Source: Thereva unica (taxonomy: Eukaryota; Arthropoda; Insecta; Diptera; Therevidae). From it: a stretch of 64,000 nucleotides of DNA. Positions within the stretch are counted from its first letter, which is position 1. Every line of letters begins with the position of its first letter. The DNA lies in contig OX465283.1 of assembly GCA_949987705.1 (NCBI GenBank), positions 165,245,850 to 165,309,849 of the forward strand, written 5' to 3'. Both the position numbers and the translations under genes were made by a program. Positions 1 through 11,500 of the stretch are shown piece after piece. The notes under the pieces were generated by a model. It saw only the letters and a list, made by a program, of their open reading frames with translations, was not told the origin of the DNA and did not search any database.

Positions 1-545
1 TTTTTACGTGAAAGACTAGAGTCTCACGAAAGGCCGTTTATACTGTCGACAATCTATTTTCTTCGTATAGGGTGTGCAATGTCGAACAGCAGCTCTAGTC
101 GGAACAACACTTGTAAATTGCTCTTGTCCATTTGCCGTCGCCTGTACATTTAATGAAAGAAAACCTCTTCAATTTAGGTATTCATACCCGTGTAAACTTG
201 GCTTTAATATTTGAATATGAGTGCAATCTAAAGCACATATTGCGTGTTAGCAAAGTTATATTTAAATTTCCACTCTTCTTTAGCTTCTATAATTTCCGCA
301 AAGGTGGTTAAAAATTTCATACATTCGCCCAAATAGCACAACATACCTCCCACAAAAATTTCGAAACTGTGCTGTTCTATGAACTCCAATATCCTCTCCG
401 ACTCCAACTTGAAATCCAGGTTCTCCTACATATCTTAGGAATATGTATTTTCATTCTTTCAACTATTGGAATTGCACCACCACCAGGATAAAAAAGATTG
501 CTTAACCATTGCAAGTTATCGAATTCAAATCGGTAAATAGATTGG
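1..545 (-). pseudogene. PIF/Harbinger (HARBI1-like) nuclease remnant
   Basis: Read on the minus strand, positions 240 down to about 10 give ALDCTHIQILKPS, HGYEYLN, a stop, RGFLSLNVQA and FTSVVPTRAAV. This is the DDE_Tnp_4 core of HARBI1-like transposases (A.DGTHI.I..P....EYVNRKGYHSINVQ...). The Asp of LDCTH is the first catalytic residue. Stops and frameshifts show it is dead, and it runs off the left edge. The part from about 241 to 545 is weaker. Confidence 0.65.
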
Positions 546-581
546 AATTCATCACCTAGTACGCCGAGGCGTCGAGTAATA

Positions 582-722
582 GGGCCGATTCACAATGAAA
601 GCTTCAAGCTTCAAAAATTATAGGATTATAGGATTTATGTACAATGATTCACATTCACAGCTTCAACCTGCATGCCTCAAATGAAGCAAAAGTTATCTGA
701 AGCTTTCATTGGGAATCGGCCC
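582..722. mobile_element. Short inverted-repeat MITE, Harbinger-like ends
   Basis: Ends are inverted repeats of about 25 bp: GGGCCGATTCACAATGAAAG at 582 and its near-complement ending in GGAATCGGCCC at 722 (one mismatch over 25). Length 141 bp with no coding capacity. The GGGCC...AATGAA ends resemble PIF/Harbinger elements, and it lies next to a Harbinger nuclease remnant. No clear target-site duplication. Confidence 0.7.
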
Positions 723-870
723 TTTTAAACTTCTCTTTTACTCATTCATAAATATACTTATCTTCGTTTTACGATTATTACATAGCCACTCAACTTACTA
801 CTAATTTAAATGACTACTTATTTAATTTTATTATTGCTACTTGGCAAAAAATTGGCATTTCCTTTTAATC

Positions 871-933
871 CCAAAATTTCCCATGAGGGAACCAAAATTT
901 CCCATGACTGAACCAAAATTTCCCATGGATGAG
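871..933. repeat. 21-bp tandem repeat, 3 copies
   Basis: CCAAAATTTCCCATGA plus five variable bases repeated at 871, 892 and 913 with a perfect 21-bp period; differences lie only in the last few bases of each unit. Confidence 0.85.
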
Positions 934-1149
934 TTGTATTTGAATAAGGGAATTTTTATTCACTACAAATCGAGTATTCACTTTTAACGAATCACTCACT
1001 CAGGAGTGTTCACTTTAAGCGTATACTTAGGTTTTATTCACTCCACCCCATACTTATAGTGTCTTAGATGTGGAATATGTGGAAATTGTGTTAAATGAAG
1101 TTAGACACATCAATCAGCCTTATTGGAATGCCACAGAAAAAAATGCTCT

Positions 1150-1480
1150 TCAGCCTGATTGTGATTGCCACCTCACCATAGTGAGAAATGTCACTGTCAT
1201 TGTCACTTTCCGCTTTCCTGGCAGGACTCGGACCTCTCGAAGGTTCCTCTTCCAGTCATCTCTACGTCTTGCTAGCTCTCTCCAATTTGTTTTAAGAAGT
1301 TTCCGTATATCTAGCACGTCATCCAACCACCTATTTCTTGGTCGTCCTACCCTTCTTCTACTTCTTGATGGTCTACCATTAAAAATCCTGGCTAGCATTC
1401 TATCTTTTGAAGTTCGTACCACGTGTCCGAGCCATTGTAGTCTATTTAATCTTATGTTATGTAGCTGTATTTATTTCGTC
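1150..1480 (-). pseudogene. LINE ORF2 C-terminal fragment
   Basis: Minus-strand frame reads MVRTSKDRMLARIFNGRPSR, then RRVGRPRNRWLDDV and WRELARRRDDWKRNLRE. The GRPR.RW.DD...W..LA..R..WK pattern is the usual C-terminal tail of many animal non-LTR retrotransposon reverse transcriptases. 5'-truncated. Confidence 0.6.
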
Positions 1481-1540
1481 ATATATTTCTTGAAGTTCTT
1501 CGTTTGTTCTAATTCGCAACTCGTTTAGTTAAGCCTTACA

Positions 1541-2272
1541 AGACGAGAAGAGCTTTTGAACGGATTCTGAAGCGCTGAAAAGGAATGCCAACGGGCTTCC
1601 CATTCATATCCTAATTCCCTTCTTTTTTACGGCATGTCATCAGAGCGAAGTGCTTATTTTGTTGTTGAAGAAGCGCAATCGTAGCTGGAAAATTGAAGCT
1701 CTTGGGAAGCTCCTGGAGCTTTTGCTTTCACCAAAAACAGTATTTCACAACTGACGCGATTATTATAAAAACCACAAATTTCTCAACTAAGTGGAATAAG
1801 AAAGAATTTGAGAAAAACAAAGCAAAAAATAGGAGTATAGAGTGTATGCTTCCAAAGAGCTTCCATAACATATGAATTGGAAGCCCTGCATTCTTGCTAC
1901 TTTTGGCAGCAAATTATAGGTCAGTGTTTCATATCGCGATTTGCGGTTTTACTGTACGTTTCCATTTTGAATTTACATATTTATTTACAGTGTATGTTGA
2001 TCGTAATGCTATTTAGAGATTATTTTCTTATTTATATACATATGTACTTATATTTTTATGTATTTACTAAAATTGCAACAATTGTAGAGACACAAGAGAA
2101 AAATCACAATCTTCTGCGACATGATGATGAGACCAAAAGACTATTTTATAAAAACATTATGAATTTCGAGTAGATGTGAATCACAAATTTACAAAAATAT
2201 AATAAGAATTTTAACGACATAAGTTTCATGCCAATTGAACATAACATATATAATTGTCGCTGAACCAAAAAA
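1541..2272. other. Non-coding sequence 5' of Doa exon 1, nothing recognised
   Basis: AT-rich. Short open frames at 1693-1875 and 1877-2173 have no recognisable motif. May contain an isoform promoter or 5' UTR for exon 1, but I see no TATA or initiator match I would defend. Confidence 0.4.
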
Positions 2273-2535
2273 ATGAATGCTGCATCGGCTGCAGTATCGC
2301 CGTCACCGTTGGACACTGCATCAACAACATCATCATCGTCATCAGCAGCAACAACAGATACAACAGCATCATCAACAAACGCACCGTCGTCGTCGTCCTC
2401 GTCGTCGAGACGCCCGCATCGTTATACTAGAAGCTCGACGTCCAGTGTCACGCAGTTGCTGTCGGATAGCTGCAATAGCCTGTTGCAGAGGTTTCGTCGG
2501 AATCCGAGTGAAAAACTTGACAAAAAATCGCATCG
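2273..2535 (+). CDS. Doa: Doa coding exon 1 (start exon of this isoform)
   Basis: ATG at 2273 is preceded by an in-frame TGA 12 nt upstream, so it can only be a start codon in this exon. It encodes 87 residues plus two bases. The peptide is low complexity (Ala/Ser/Thr/Pro), then basic (RRPHRYTR), then [20 protein letters not shown]. The donor is CG|GTATTG, a weak match to consensus. The two leftover bases CG plus the first A of the next exon give Arg. Assignment to Doa rests on phase fit and proximity; I do not recognise this peptide from memory. Confidence 0.68.
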
Positions 2536-5500
2536 GTATTGTGTAGCATTTTTAAATAATTTTTTTTTTGGATAGAAGACTTGAATGAAATTCTGTTTCG
2601 TTTCCGATATTATTAATCACAGTGGAGGGGGCGGTTCTAGTCTCTTTTAGGATTTGCACGTTACGCGCGAGTCTATATATATATTTTTTTTGATCTATAC
2701 AATTTGTGCACTTATTATTAATATTGTTCAAAACAATTTTCTTCAATCCTTTTTTTTATATTTCAACCCGGAAATTTTTCTCATGAGGCCAATGCCATGT
2801 CGCCAACGCGCCCTGTGAGGGTCAGAAACCGATTTTTCTTCTTTATCATAACTCTTTAACCCTTATGATGATTTTTTTTAGCTGAAATTTATCGGCCAGA
2901 TCACGTGACTCTCGGAAAGTCGCTCTCTCTCTCAAAAGTATAGGTGTAAAAAAAAGCTTTTTATCTTATAGCTACGCCGCAAGGAAAAATTTATTTTAAG
3001 ATTTCTTTGTATTGATCGGTGGTGGCTTTTCGGTAGCCGTGAAGATTATTTTTGTCGCCAGGTTCATATATTTTCTTTAATTTTAAAATTCGCCGTCATT
3101 TTGAATGGGGTCAATTATTGCTTTGGGTTTTTTTGTATAATTTGTATTCTAATGTCATTATCTACCTTGATAGCACCTTACTTGATCATTTATTTCAAAG
3201 TAAATATAAAATCTTACTCTTAATATCAAAAAAACCTAAAGGAAACATTTATAATGTATCTCACCCAATGTTATTTCCTTATTGGGTGGGGTTCAAACGA
3301 ATTGAATTTTAGTCTTTCGAGACAACCAGCTGATATAAAAGTTTATATGTACCAATAAATTCTCTAAACAAAGATCCTTCTACTTTTTCCTTATTCAAGA
3401 TCAGTGATCTTCTTCTTGAATAGTTGGTCCATATTCGATTATTTGGTATTTTGGAAGTCGCGATCTCCCATCCCGTATTCGGAATGTTGGAAATCGCGAT
3501 CTCCCAACGAGATGAGTGAGATCGCGTTTTCCAAAATTCCAAATTCTCGAATATGGACCAACTATTCAAGAAGAAGATCACTGATCTTGAATAACATTTT
3601 TAGCACAATTCTTTGATCGATGAGCTTTTGACATATTGGCCCCTTGTGCTGAAAGTCGAGTCGTGATTCGTGACAAGATTTTGAGTTGAAGAAAGTGATG
3701 TTTTAATCGAATTACAATGCCCTAGAGTGGAAGTGCTAAGTTCGAGTTTCGCCCCCTATGCTGAAAGTCGCAATTCGACTGAAACGTCACTTTCTTTAAC
3801 TCAAAAAACTTGTCGCGAGACTTTCGTTGACGGCTCCCCACTCACGCCGTGAACACCCGCGCACAAGCGCGAACGTGAGTGTAAGTAGAAGGTTTTCGCG
3901 CCTTTATTTCCGTTCCGAGTGAATACGGCGTGAATTTTTGCAAGCACAATCGTAACAATTTTAAGCTCATTGTGGATTTTTTTATCCTTGGTATACACTT
4001 TGCTGGATTATTGGCTATTCTTAGAATATCATTAGACCATCGCAATAAAGATCTCCCCGCTTTTATCCATTTTTCATCCTATATATTTACTAGGCCACAA
4101 GATTTCCCTATAGACCTTGAGAGCACGTTCATAAATAAAGGAATAAATGAATTCTCTGCGACAAATGCAAAGAAATAATACACTGTTAATTTTCAAAGTG
4201 AAATTTCACTTCCAATTCCACTTGACTCCCGTCTCGCAAATCTAAAATTCTTATGATAAACTTAAAGCATAAAAAAATCTTTACAAACACCATTTTTATC
4301 TTATATCTCTTGCATGTTTCTCTCTAGTTGATGCACATAAATGCAATACAGCATTTGGTGTCGATGTCAAATTTTCAATTCAGCTATGTTTGCAAGAACA
4401 ACTGGTTCGACATTGACCTTATAACGATGCCAAAACTTCGAATTTTTTATACAATTGTTTCTCAAACTTGCGTGAGAAGTGCGGCAACAAAACAACAATA
4501 TCACTTGGTGTTCTTTCTACTGCAAACTAGTTGCTCTGTTATGTTTCGCTTGTATATTTATTTATTTACAGTGGATTTTTGATATTTTACCTGTGCACGT
4601 TATTAATAGCGGTTTATTTAAATTCTAAGCTCACAATAATGAATTTAAATGAAATGAGCAAGCCCCTACTTTGAATTTTTAACTTCAGATCTGTAAAGTT
4701 AGATCCATAGAATGAAATTGCGGTAGATTTATGATTAATTTCCTATAAAAATCATTTATATTGTCGGGAGCATCTAATATCCATCGGATCTGGTCGATTG
4801 TATATTAAAACTGAGAAACGAAACTCAAATCTCATTCTGTCAAAATCAAATTTAGTCAATTCAGAATTCGCACACCCTTACCGAATTAAATTGAACATTG
4901 GGAATTTTGGGGAAAGATTTAGTATTTCATGGAAAGATTTAGTCATTTAGCCAGTATTCGTACAGGCCCTTAATACTTAGAAATTGAATATGCAATTTTT
5001 ACTTTTTGAAGACTACAGTCTGTATTTCGAAAATTCGATAATTCTTTTTAAATTTTTATGGCTACAATTAGTCACAAACAATTTCATCAAAAAATGTAAT
5101 CATAAATCTACTTTCTAGTAGGAACATTAAAATACGGTGTATACAGAAACGAATGAGCTTAGGCAAATTCTGTGTGAGCTTTAAATTTACTTTTCAAATT
5201 TCATGAGTATATCAGAAATCCCGATTTAGAACATTTTAGTCAGATTTTCTGTATATCGACTTCCTTTTTGCTGCCCCCACACAAACACACACATTATTTA
5301 TAAAAACCGAAATTTTGCAATAACAATGTTGCAAAGAGAAAATTTTTACCTTCACGGATAATTTCTCGCTAGAAGAATGCATTGAATTGAAACAAAAACC
5401 CCAAAAAACACGGAAATTGAATTCGGAAAAGAATTCAATGTGAGAAAAGAAGTGGAGCTCGAGTTGGGACTTAAGTTAGTTATGTGGCAACAAAATTTAA

Positions 5501-8500
5501 AATGGCTTAAGGTAACAACTGTCAAAAATATATATTCATGAGAAAAGTTTAATTTTAGAATGAAATCGGTTTCACGGAAACCACCACCACCCACCACCAC
5601 ATGCACAAATTCTTAAAGGCCAATAATGAGATTTTTTTAAATAACTTTTTCACGGCAAGTCGCTTTTAAATACAGAAAACGCGCAAATATCTTTCTTTTA
5701 CCTCGCACTTCGGAAGACATTAACCCTCGTGGAAAATAATTTCGGATAAAAAAAAACGAAAAGAAAAACAGAAAAAATTTAGTTTTCTTTCAATTTGGAA
5801 AAAAATTTAGAGCAGTTCTTGTACTGCTGTTTCCGCGATACTTACCCAAAAAAAATTATTTTGAGTGAAATTTTGAGCAAAAAAAAAACTATTACAGATT
5901 TGATGAATTAAGTCCTTCGAAGTCGTCTACATCAGATATAATTAACAAGGCAACAGCATCTATGACGGATAAGAAACGGCATGCGGATTCGGGGATCACC
6001 AGTTATAGCGCAAAACAGTCGATGTCCGCTCTCGATCGGTTACGCAGTAATTTAAGTCCAGTGAGTTCGTACTACAAGCCTTTAATGCGTACCTTTGGAA
6101 AACGTGACGAATCGCCAAAAGTTAGTATTTTTTCTAGATGTGCTAGAATATTTCTTAATTTTTTTTTTTATAAATATTAATGAGATGAGTAACGAACCTT
6201 GTGTGTGTGCTCCAAATATGTTATATTATGAAATGTGAAACTTATAGTGCACTTGACTAGTTTTCTTTGAAGTCGTCGTGTCGTAGCAATTTGCAACAAC
6301 AAAGGTGACGATGTGTGCCAATTTTTTTTTCTTTATTCAAGTCAATCTAAACTTTTTGTGATAGGCTTGCAGAAATGTGTGGCCGTCTTAAAATTATTAT
6401 TCGGATTTTACAATATAGGCCCCTGTGCTGAAAGTCGAGTCGTAATTCGTTTGAGTTGAAGAAAGTGACGCTTTAGTCGAATTACTTCTTTCAGCACAGG
6501 GGCCTAGAGTGGAAATTCTAAGTTGAAGATTTGGCCCCCTGTACTGGAAGGCTTGATTCGACTGAAACGTCATCCTTTCTTCAAATTAAACGACTTATCA
6601 TGTCGTATGACTCGACTTTCAGCATAGGGGTCATAGTTCAATCCTTTCAAATTTTCTTGTTATAAATGAGACAGCTAAAAATTTCACAGTGCTGATTCTT
6701 GCAGTCATCGCTCACCCCTTTGTGAAAGAAAGAAATTTTCCTCCAATTGTACAACTACGCATCCATTCGCACTTCTAGGACATCATCGAAAAATCGATTT
6801 TTTAAGTTTGTCATTGTTTTTTATGATTACATCTTGTATATAAAGTAGAAAATAAACTATTTTGTTATGATTTATGTTAAAAATACCGAAAATGTCACGA
6901 GTCAAGTCAAATCAGGTTTTTTTTCATCAATGTGTCAACCTCGTGCTGTGATGATTGCAGCGCAAATTTTTGAAAGCCTTTCGACCACCAATTTTTGAAG
7001 TGTTTCAGTTGCGAGATTGTCCCAAACCACTTTTAAGACTGTCGAAGAGCTGGTTTTCGCTGATCACGTGCATGTCGAACTTATCCCATAATAATTCGAT
7101 CGGGGTCACGTCAGGGGATTGCGGCGGGGCCAATCCATGATTCTAAGCACACCTTCCTCTTCCTTGAACCCGTAGATAGTTCATGCACAGACGGGAGGTG
7201 GCTTGGAATTATTATCTAGCGCTCGTAGATCACGTCATTGTAGAGTCACCGGAATCGTCCTTCCTCACATACGGGGCCAACAATCCTCCGAAGTATTTAT
7301 TATCCTCTCAAACACGCCCAAGAAGTTTGAGTGCTTTTTGCTAAGCACCCACGTTTCGGATGCATATGTGAGAACGGGTAAGACCATCGTCTTATATAGT
7401 AAAAGTTTAGACGTTATGGCTAGATACTTACATTTAAAGAGCCTTGACAGACTATAGTAGGTTTGTTGGCTTTTAGCAGTCGTGCGCGTATTTCTGGTTC
7501 CATGCTATTGTCGGCTGCTACTATTGACACAAGGTAGGTTAATGATTTTACCACGTCAAACTCGTGTCCCGCTACCTTGATTGTGGGACCAATGTTAAGT
7601 GTTCTTGTAGACGAGGCCACCATGTACTTTGTTTTGCTTTCGTTAATGTGCAGTCCCAGATTTCCTGCCGCTTGCTCAATCTGAGTGAAAGCTTCTTGCA
7701 TAGCTGTTGTTGTGCTTCCAATGATGTCAATGTCGTCTGCATAAACCAGTAATTGGGTGGACTTGTGGAGGATTGTATCCTTTGATGTCACGCCCGATTC
7801 TCGGATCACTTTCTCCAACGCCGGGTAGAAAAGGAGGCAGGCCAGGCCGTCCCCTTGTCGGAGTCCATTATAGATGTTGATTGGTCTGGACAGTGCTCCA
7901 GATACCTTTACTTGGCTTGACACATTGGTCATGGTCAACCTACTTAGTCTTGTCAGTTTGTTGGGGATGCCGAATTCTCTCATGGCTTTGTAGATTTCTA
8001 CTCTGGCTATGCTATCATAGGCGGCTTTAAAGTCTATGAAGAGGTGTTGAATTGAGTTTTGAAACTCTAGACATTTTTCCCTAGTCTGCCTCAAAGTGAA
8101 AATCTGATTAGTCGTTGATTTGCCTGGGCTGAAGCCACACTGGTAATGGCCTATGATGTTTCTGGCGTATGGGGCAGAGGATGCCTTTTCTCCAGTCTTC
8201 TAGCATCACTTCCTGCTCCCATACTTGCACAATTAATTCATGAATCGCTTGGTGTAATGTGTACCCTCCATATTTAACCAGCTCCGCTGCGATGCACCTA
8301 TTGTTGTTGTTTTTGAGCCGGCTGATGGCTCTGCTTCTTCTTCTAAGCTTGGTGGCGGCAGCATAGCATTATCATCAGATATTGGTGGAGCCTCCGAATC
8401 CTCAATTAGCTCGCCATTTAGCAATTCATGAAAGTGCTCTTCCCATCACTCATCTTTATTTCGACGAACATACTGGGCGCCGCCTGGATTCAAAAATCTC

Positions 8501-11500
8501 GAACTTTGATTCATCGGTCCATAACACAGATTTCCACTGATCTCTACTGACCAATCTTCGTATTTTCTAGCGAACAATAATCTTTTCCGCTTGTTTTATG
8601 GTCGTAGAAGTGTTCTTTTTTTTACAGCAACGTGACCAAAATATCCTTTCTCGCGTAAACGAAATTTAACAGAGTGTCCACCGAAATTGCGTTCGTCAGG
8701 GTTTCGTTGATTTCGACACGAATGTCTGATGGACGTTTTGAACCGATTTTGCTTGCTCATGAATAAAATGTGTCGATCATCAGCTGGATTTGTTTATCTA
8801 GATCGGCCAGAGCGTTTTCGATTAATATTTGAGTTGGTATCGGCGAACGGCTTCAAAGCAGTTTCAATTCCACACTTTGAAACACCAACAATATTTGCAA
8901 TTTCATGAATTGTTTTTGCCCACTTTTTTCAAAAAAAGGTATTTGAGAAGGTTTTTCATGTGAAATTTCCTTTTTACGAGCCATTTCCAGCGATTGCAAT
9001 CGGTTTTGCGCATTTAAACAACGACGGGAATGAATTTAGACTGTTCTAGTGGACTCAGAACACAGAAAAAGGGCGCAAAGGATCGTTTTTTTTTTTTGAC
9101 AGGCACTCAAATGATCCAGAATGACTGTTTAAGACATTAACACCCAAATTTAAACTCAAAAAATCAATTATATCGATGATGTCCTTATACTTTTGTACGG
9201 TAGTGTATGTATTGACTAGTGAACACATTTCAAAGAGATATATAACACTTTTGCCCCACACACAATGTTCGTTATTAATTTCAGAATATTTTAGTACAGA
9301 TCAAAAGTATCAAAAAAAAAACTCCTTAGAAAAATTGTACCTTATTATTTATTTCTATTAAAGCCGCGAAAAGATGATGATAAAGACAAAACACCTGTAC
9401 CACCGACAGAAAACAAAACCGCTTCGACGATATCTCGATTGGAGTCCAAATACTCGGATGTGCTCGATCGGTTTGCAAAGCGTCGAAGTCGTCGACAAGA
9501 TGTCGATCGTGACAAAACCTTGGAGCCAGATCGAAAATCCGGTGCTAGTAAAGCTTTGGCACGATCTGCAACATCGCATCATCTGCAGCATTCGAAGAAG
9601 GAGAGAACTCCGTTGAAATTGAGTAAAAATAAAAAATACACAGATTTATCCACAGACAGTGGCTACAATAGCAAAACACGCTCTGAATTAGCGCTGCTTA
9701 ACGATAATGATTATAAATCACGTTATAAAAGTCGACAGTATGATCATGCATCTAGATACAAAGATTCGATGTACGACGCCCTGCATGCTGGAACGGATCG
9801 ATACAACAACAACCACGATCACTCATACAGAGCGAAGGGGCCATTGGATCATGGCTATTACGATGTATCCCGGTCCGAAAAGGAGAACATCTACAAATCA
9901 AAATATGATCCCGATCTGCTGTACACCGAGCTTAATAACAACGACCCCCGGTACCCAGGCAGCAGCAGCAGGAATCATTATAGACGACAAATTAAAGGTT
10001 ACGGCCGGAGCAATGAGGGCTTATTAAGCACTGATCGACGATATACAACAAACTATCGATTTCTAGAGTCGGATCTATTGGACGATAGACCAGACGGCGG
10101 TAGTACCAGTGGACTAGGACGGCATCGCAAGAGCAACGGCCTACAGCGGTCCAATACTCAAAACGTTTATGATTCAAGTGATTATATGCATTTTGATGAT
10201 GATGACAGGTCATCAGCCGATGTAGCGGCCATAGTTGCCGCCCTGCAGGAAGACAACAACGAAGTTGCAGCACAGGCGTTCTCGGATCGTGCCGCAAAAC
10301 GAAAAGAAATCAAGAACATCATTATGAAGTATGCGCAGCTGGATGACGCCTACAATCAGGCTACGGCCGATCAAGTAATTACATTCAGCAATAGCGTGAA
10401 TAAAGTTAAATCGCCAATTGGCCGACCCAATCCCTTGATGTCTAGTGCTAGCAAACATGCCCTCTATCAGAATTCAATTAATCCGTTGAGTAAGACTAAC
10501 AGTGCGTCCCTGTTGTCTTCGTCGTCGTCAGCATTACAAAGATCCCGCATTCCAAAGACATTATTGACATTTGTAAGAGAATAATTTTATGTTTGAATAT
10601 GATTTTTCCAATTGTTATGTACCAAACAAAATGTGCGCTGCTTCAATGCAATTTTAACACAAAGCTATTGAAATCTGGAAAATTGAAAGACTGATTTGCA
10701 AGTTTCAAAACTTAACTGAACTTTTCAATGGAAACCTCTAATTGGTCTGCAGAGTGAATTGAATTTGTGTTTTATATTAATGTTTTTTATTTTATTTTGA
10801 ACGCCGCTATTTATGTTGTGTAAAATGAGATTTTGAGAAATTTAATTGTTTAAAATTCGTTTTCAATGGACTCTAACAGCCTGCTGACTTTTGTTTTTAT
10901 TAATATTGGAAAGGTTTGAAATCTTGTTGTAATTTGTTGAAATAATCTTACTATTTAGAAAAAACAGTAACAAACAAGAATTAATAAAAAGCCATGTTTA
11001 TTGGGAAGGGGGTTGATTTAAGTGTTGAACTATATGGAAATTATTAGTCAATCGATTATATCAGAAATTTGTAATATACATAATAGGGGTATTCATGAAA
11101 ACGCGTAAATCCCTAGTAAGCCGCGTAAATCGTATAAGTTTCCAATCTCGTAAATGAACTGTCAAAATTTGTATGGAAAGTGAAATACGCAGACTAGATA
11201 AGTTTACGCTGAAATTTTGTGGTGTAAACTTCGTATATGTGTAAAATCTTCAAATGTCAATTGTGTGCAAGCAATATATTGCACAAAATTAATTAATTTA
11301 TTTTTCTCACTCTCTTTTGGCATTTTTCTGTTTAGTAATTTTGACATTAACATCCACTTTGAACAGTTGGCCAATTATATCGTTTACATACATCAAGTCA
11401 TCATAGGTGCGTTCATTAAACAAACCTCGTAAAAATACGCGTATACGGAATGTGTAAATTTACTCGTTTTCATGAATACCCCTAATGTCTTATTTGGTTA

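Larger units (their letters stand above)
2536..5897 (+). other. Doa: Doa intron between exons 1 and 2
   Basis: 3.4 kb. Holds the foldback element and MITE copy A listed separately. Stretches 2536-3390 and 3830-5897 are AT-rich with no recognised gene or repeat; 5580-5600 is a short CCACCA-rich run. Confidence 0.6.
6121..9363 (+). other. Doa: Doa intron between exons 2 and 3
   Basis: 3.2 kb, almost entirely explained by MITE copy B and the Tc1-like element with its nested LINE. The remaining 9208-9363 is AT-rich and ends in the acceptor of exon 3. Confidence 0.75.

Noticed and set aside
2277..2546. Alternative frame overlapping Doa exon 1 (His/Gln/Arg-rich)
   Set aside because: It is a frame shadow of the Ser/Thr/Ala repeat; only the frame from 2273 joins 5898 in phase.
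7081..8445. Active LINE or Tc1 transposon
   Set aside because: Stops, frameshifts and mutual interruption rule out an intact ORF for either element.
9707..10297. Open frames in other phases and on the minus strand of Doa exon 3
   Set aside because: Shadows of the 403-codon frame, which alone fits both splice phases.
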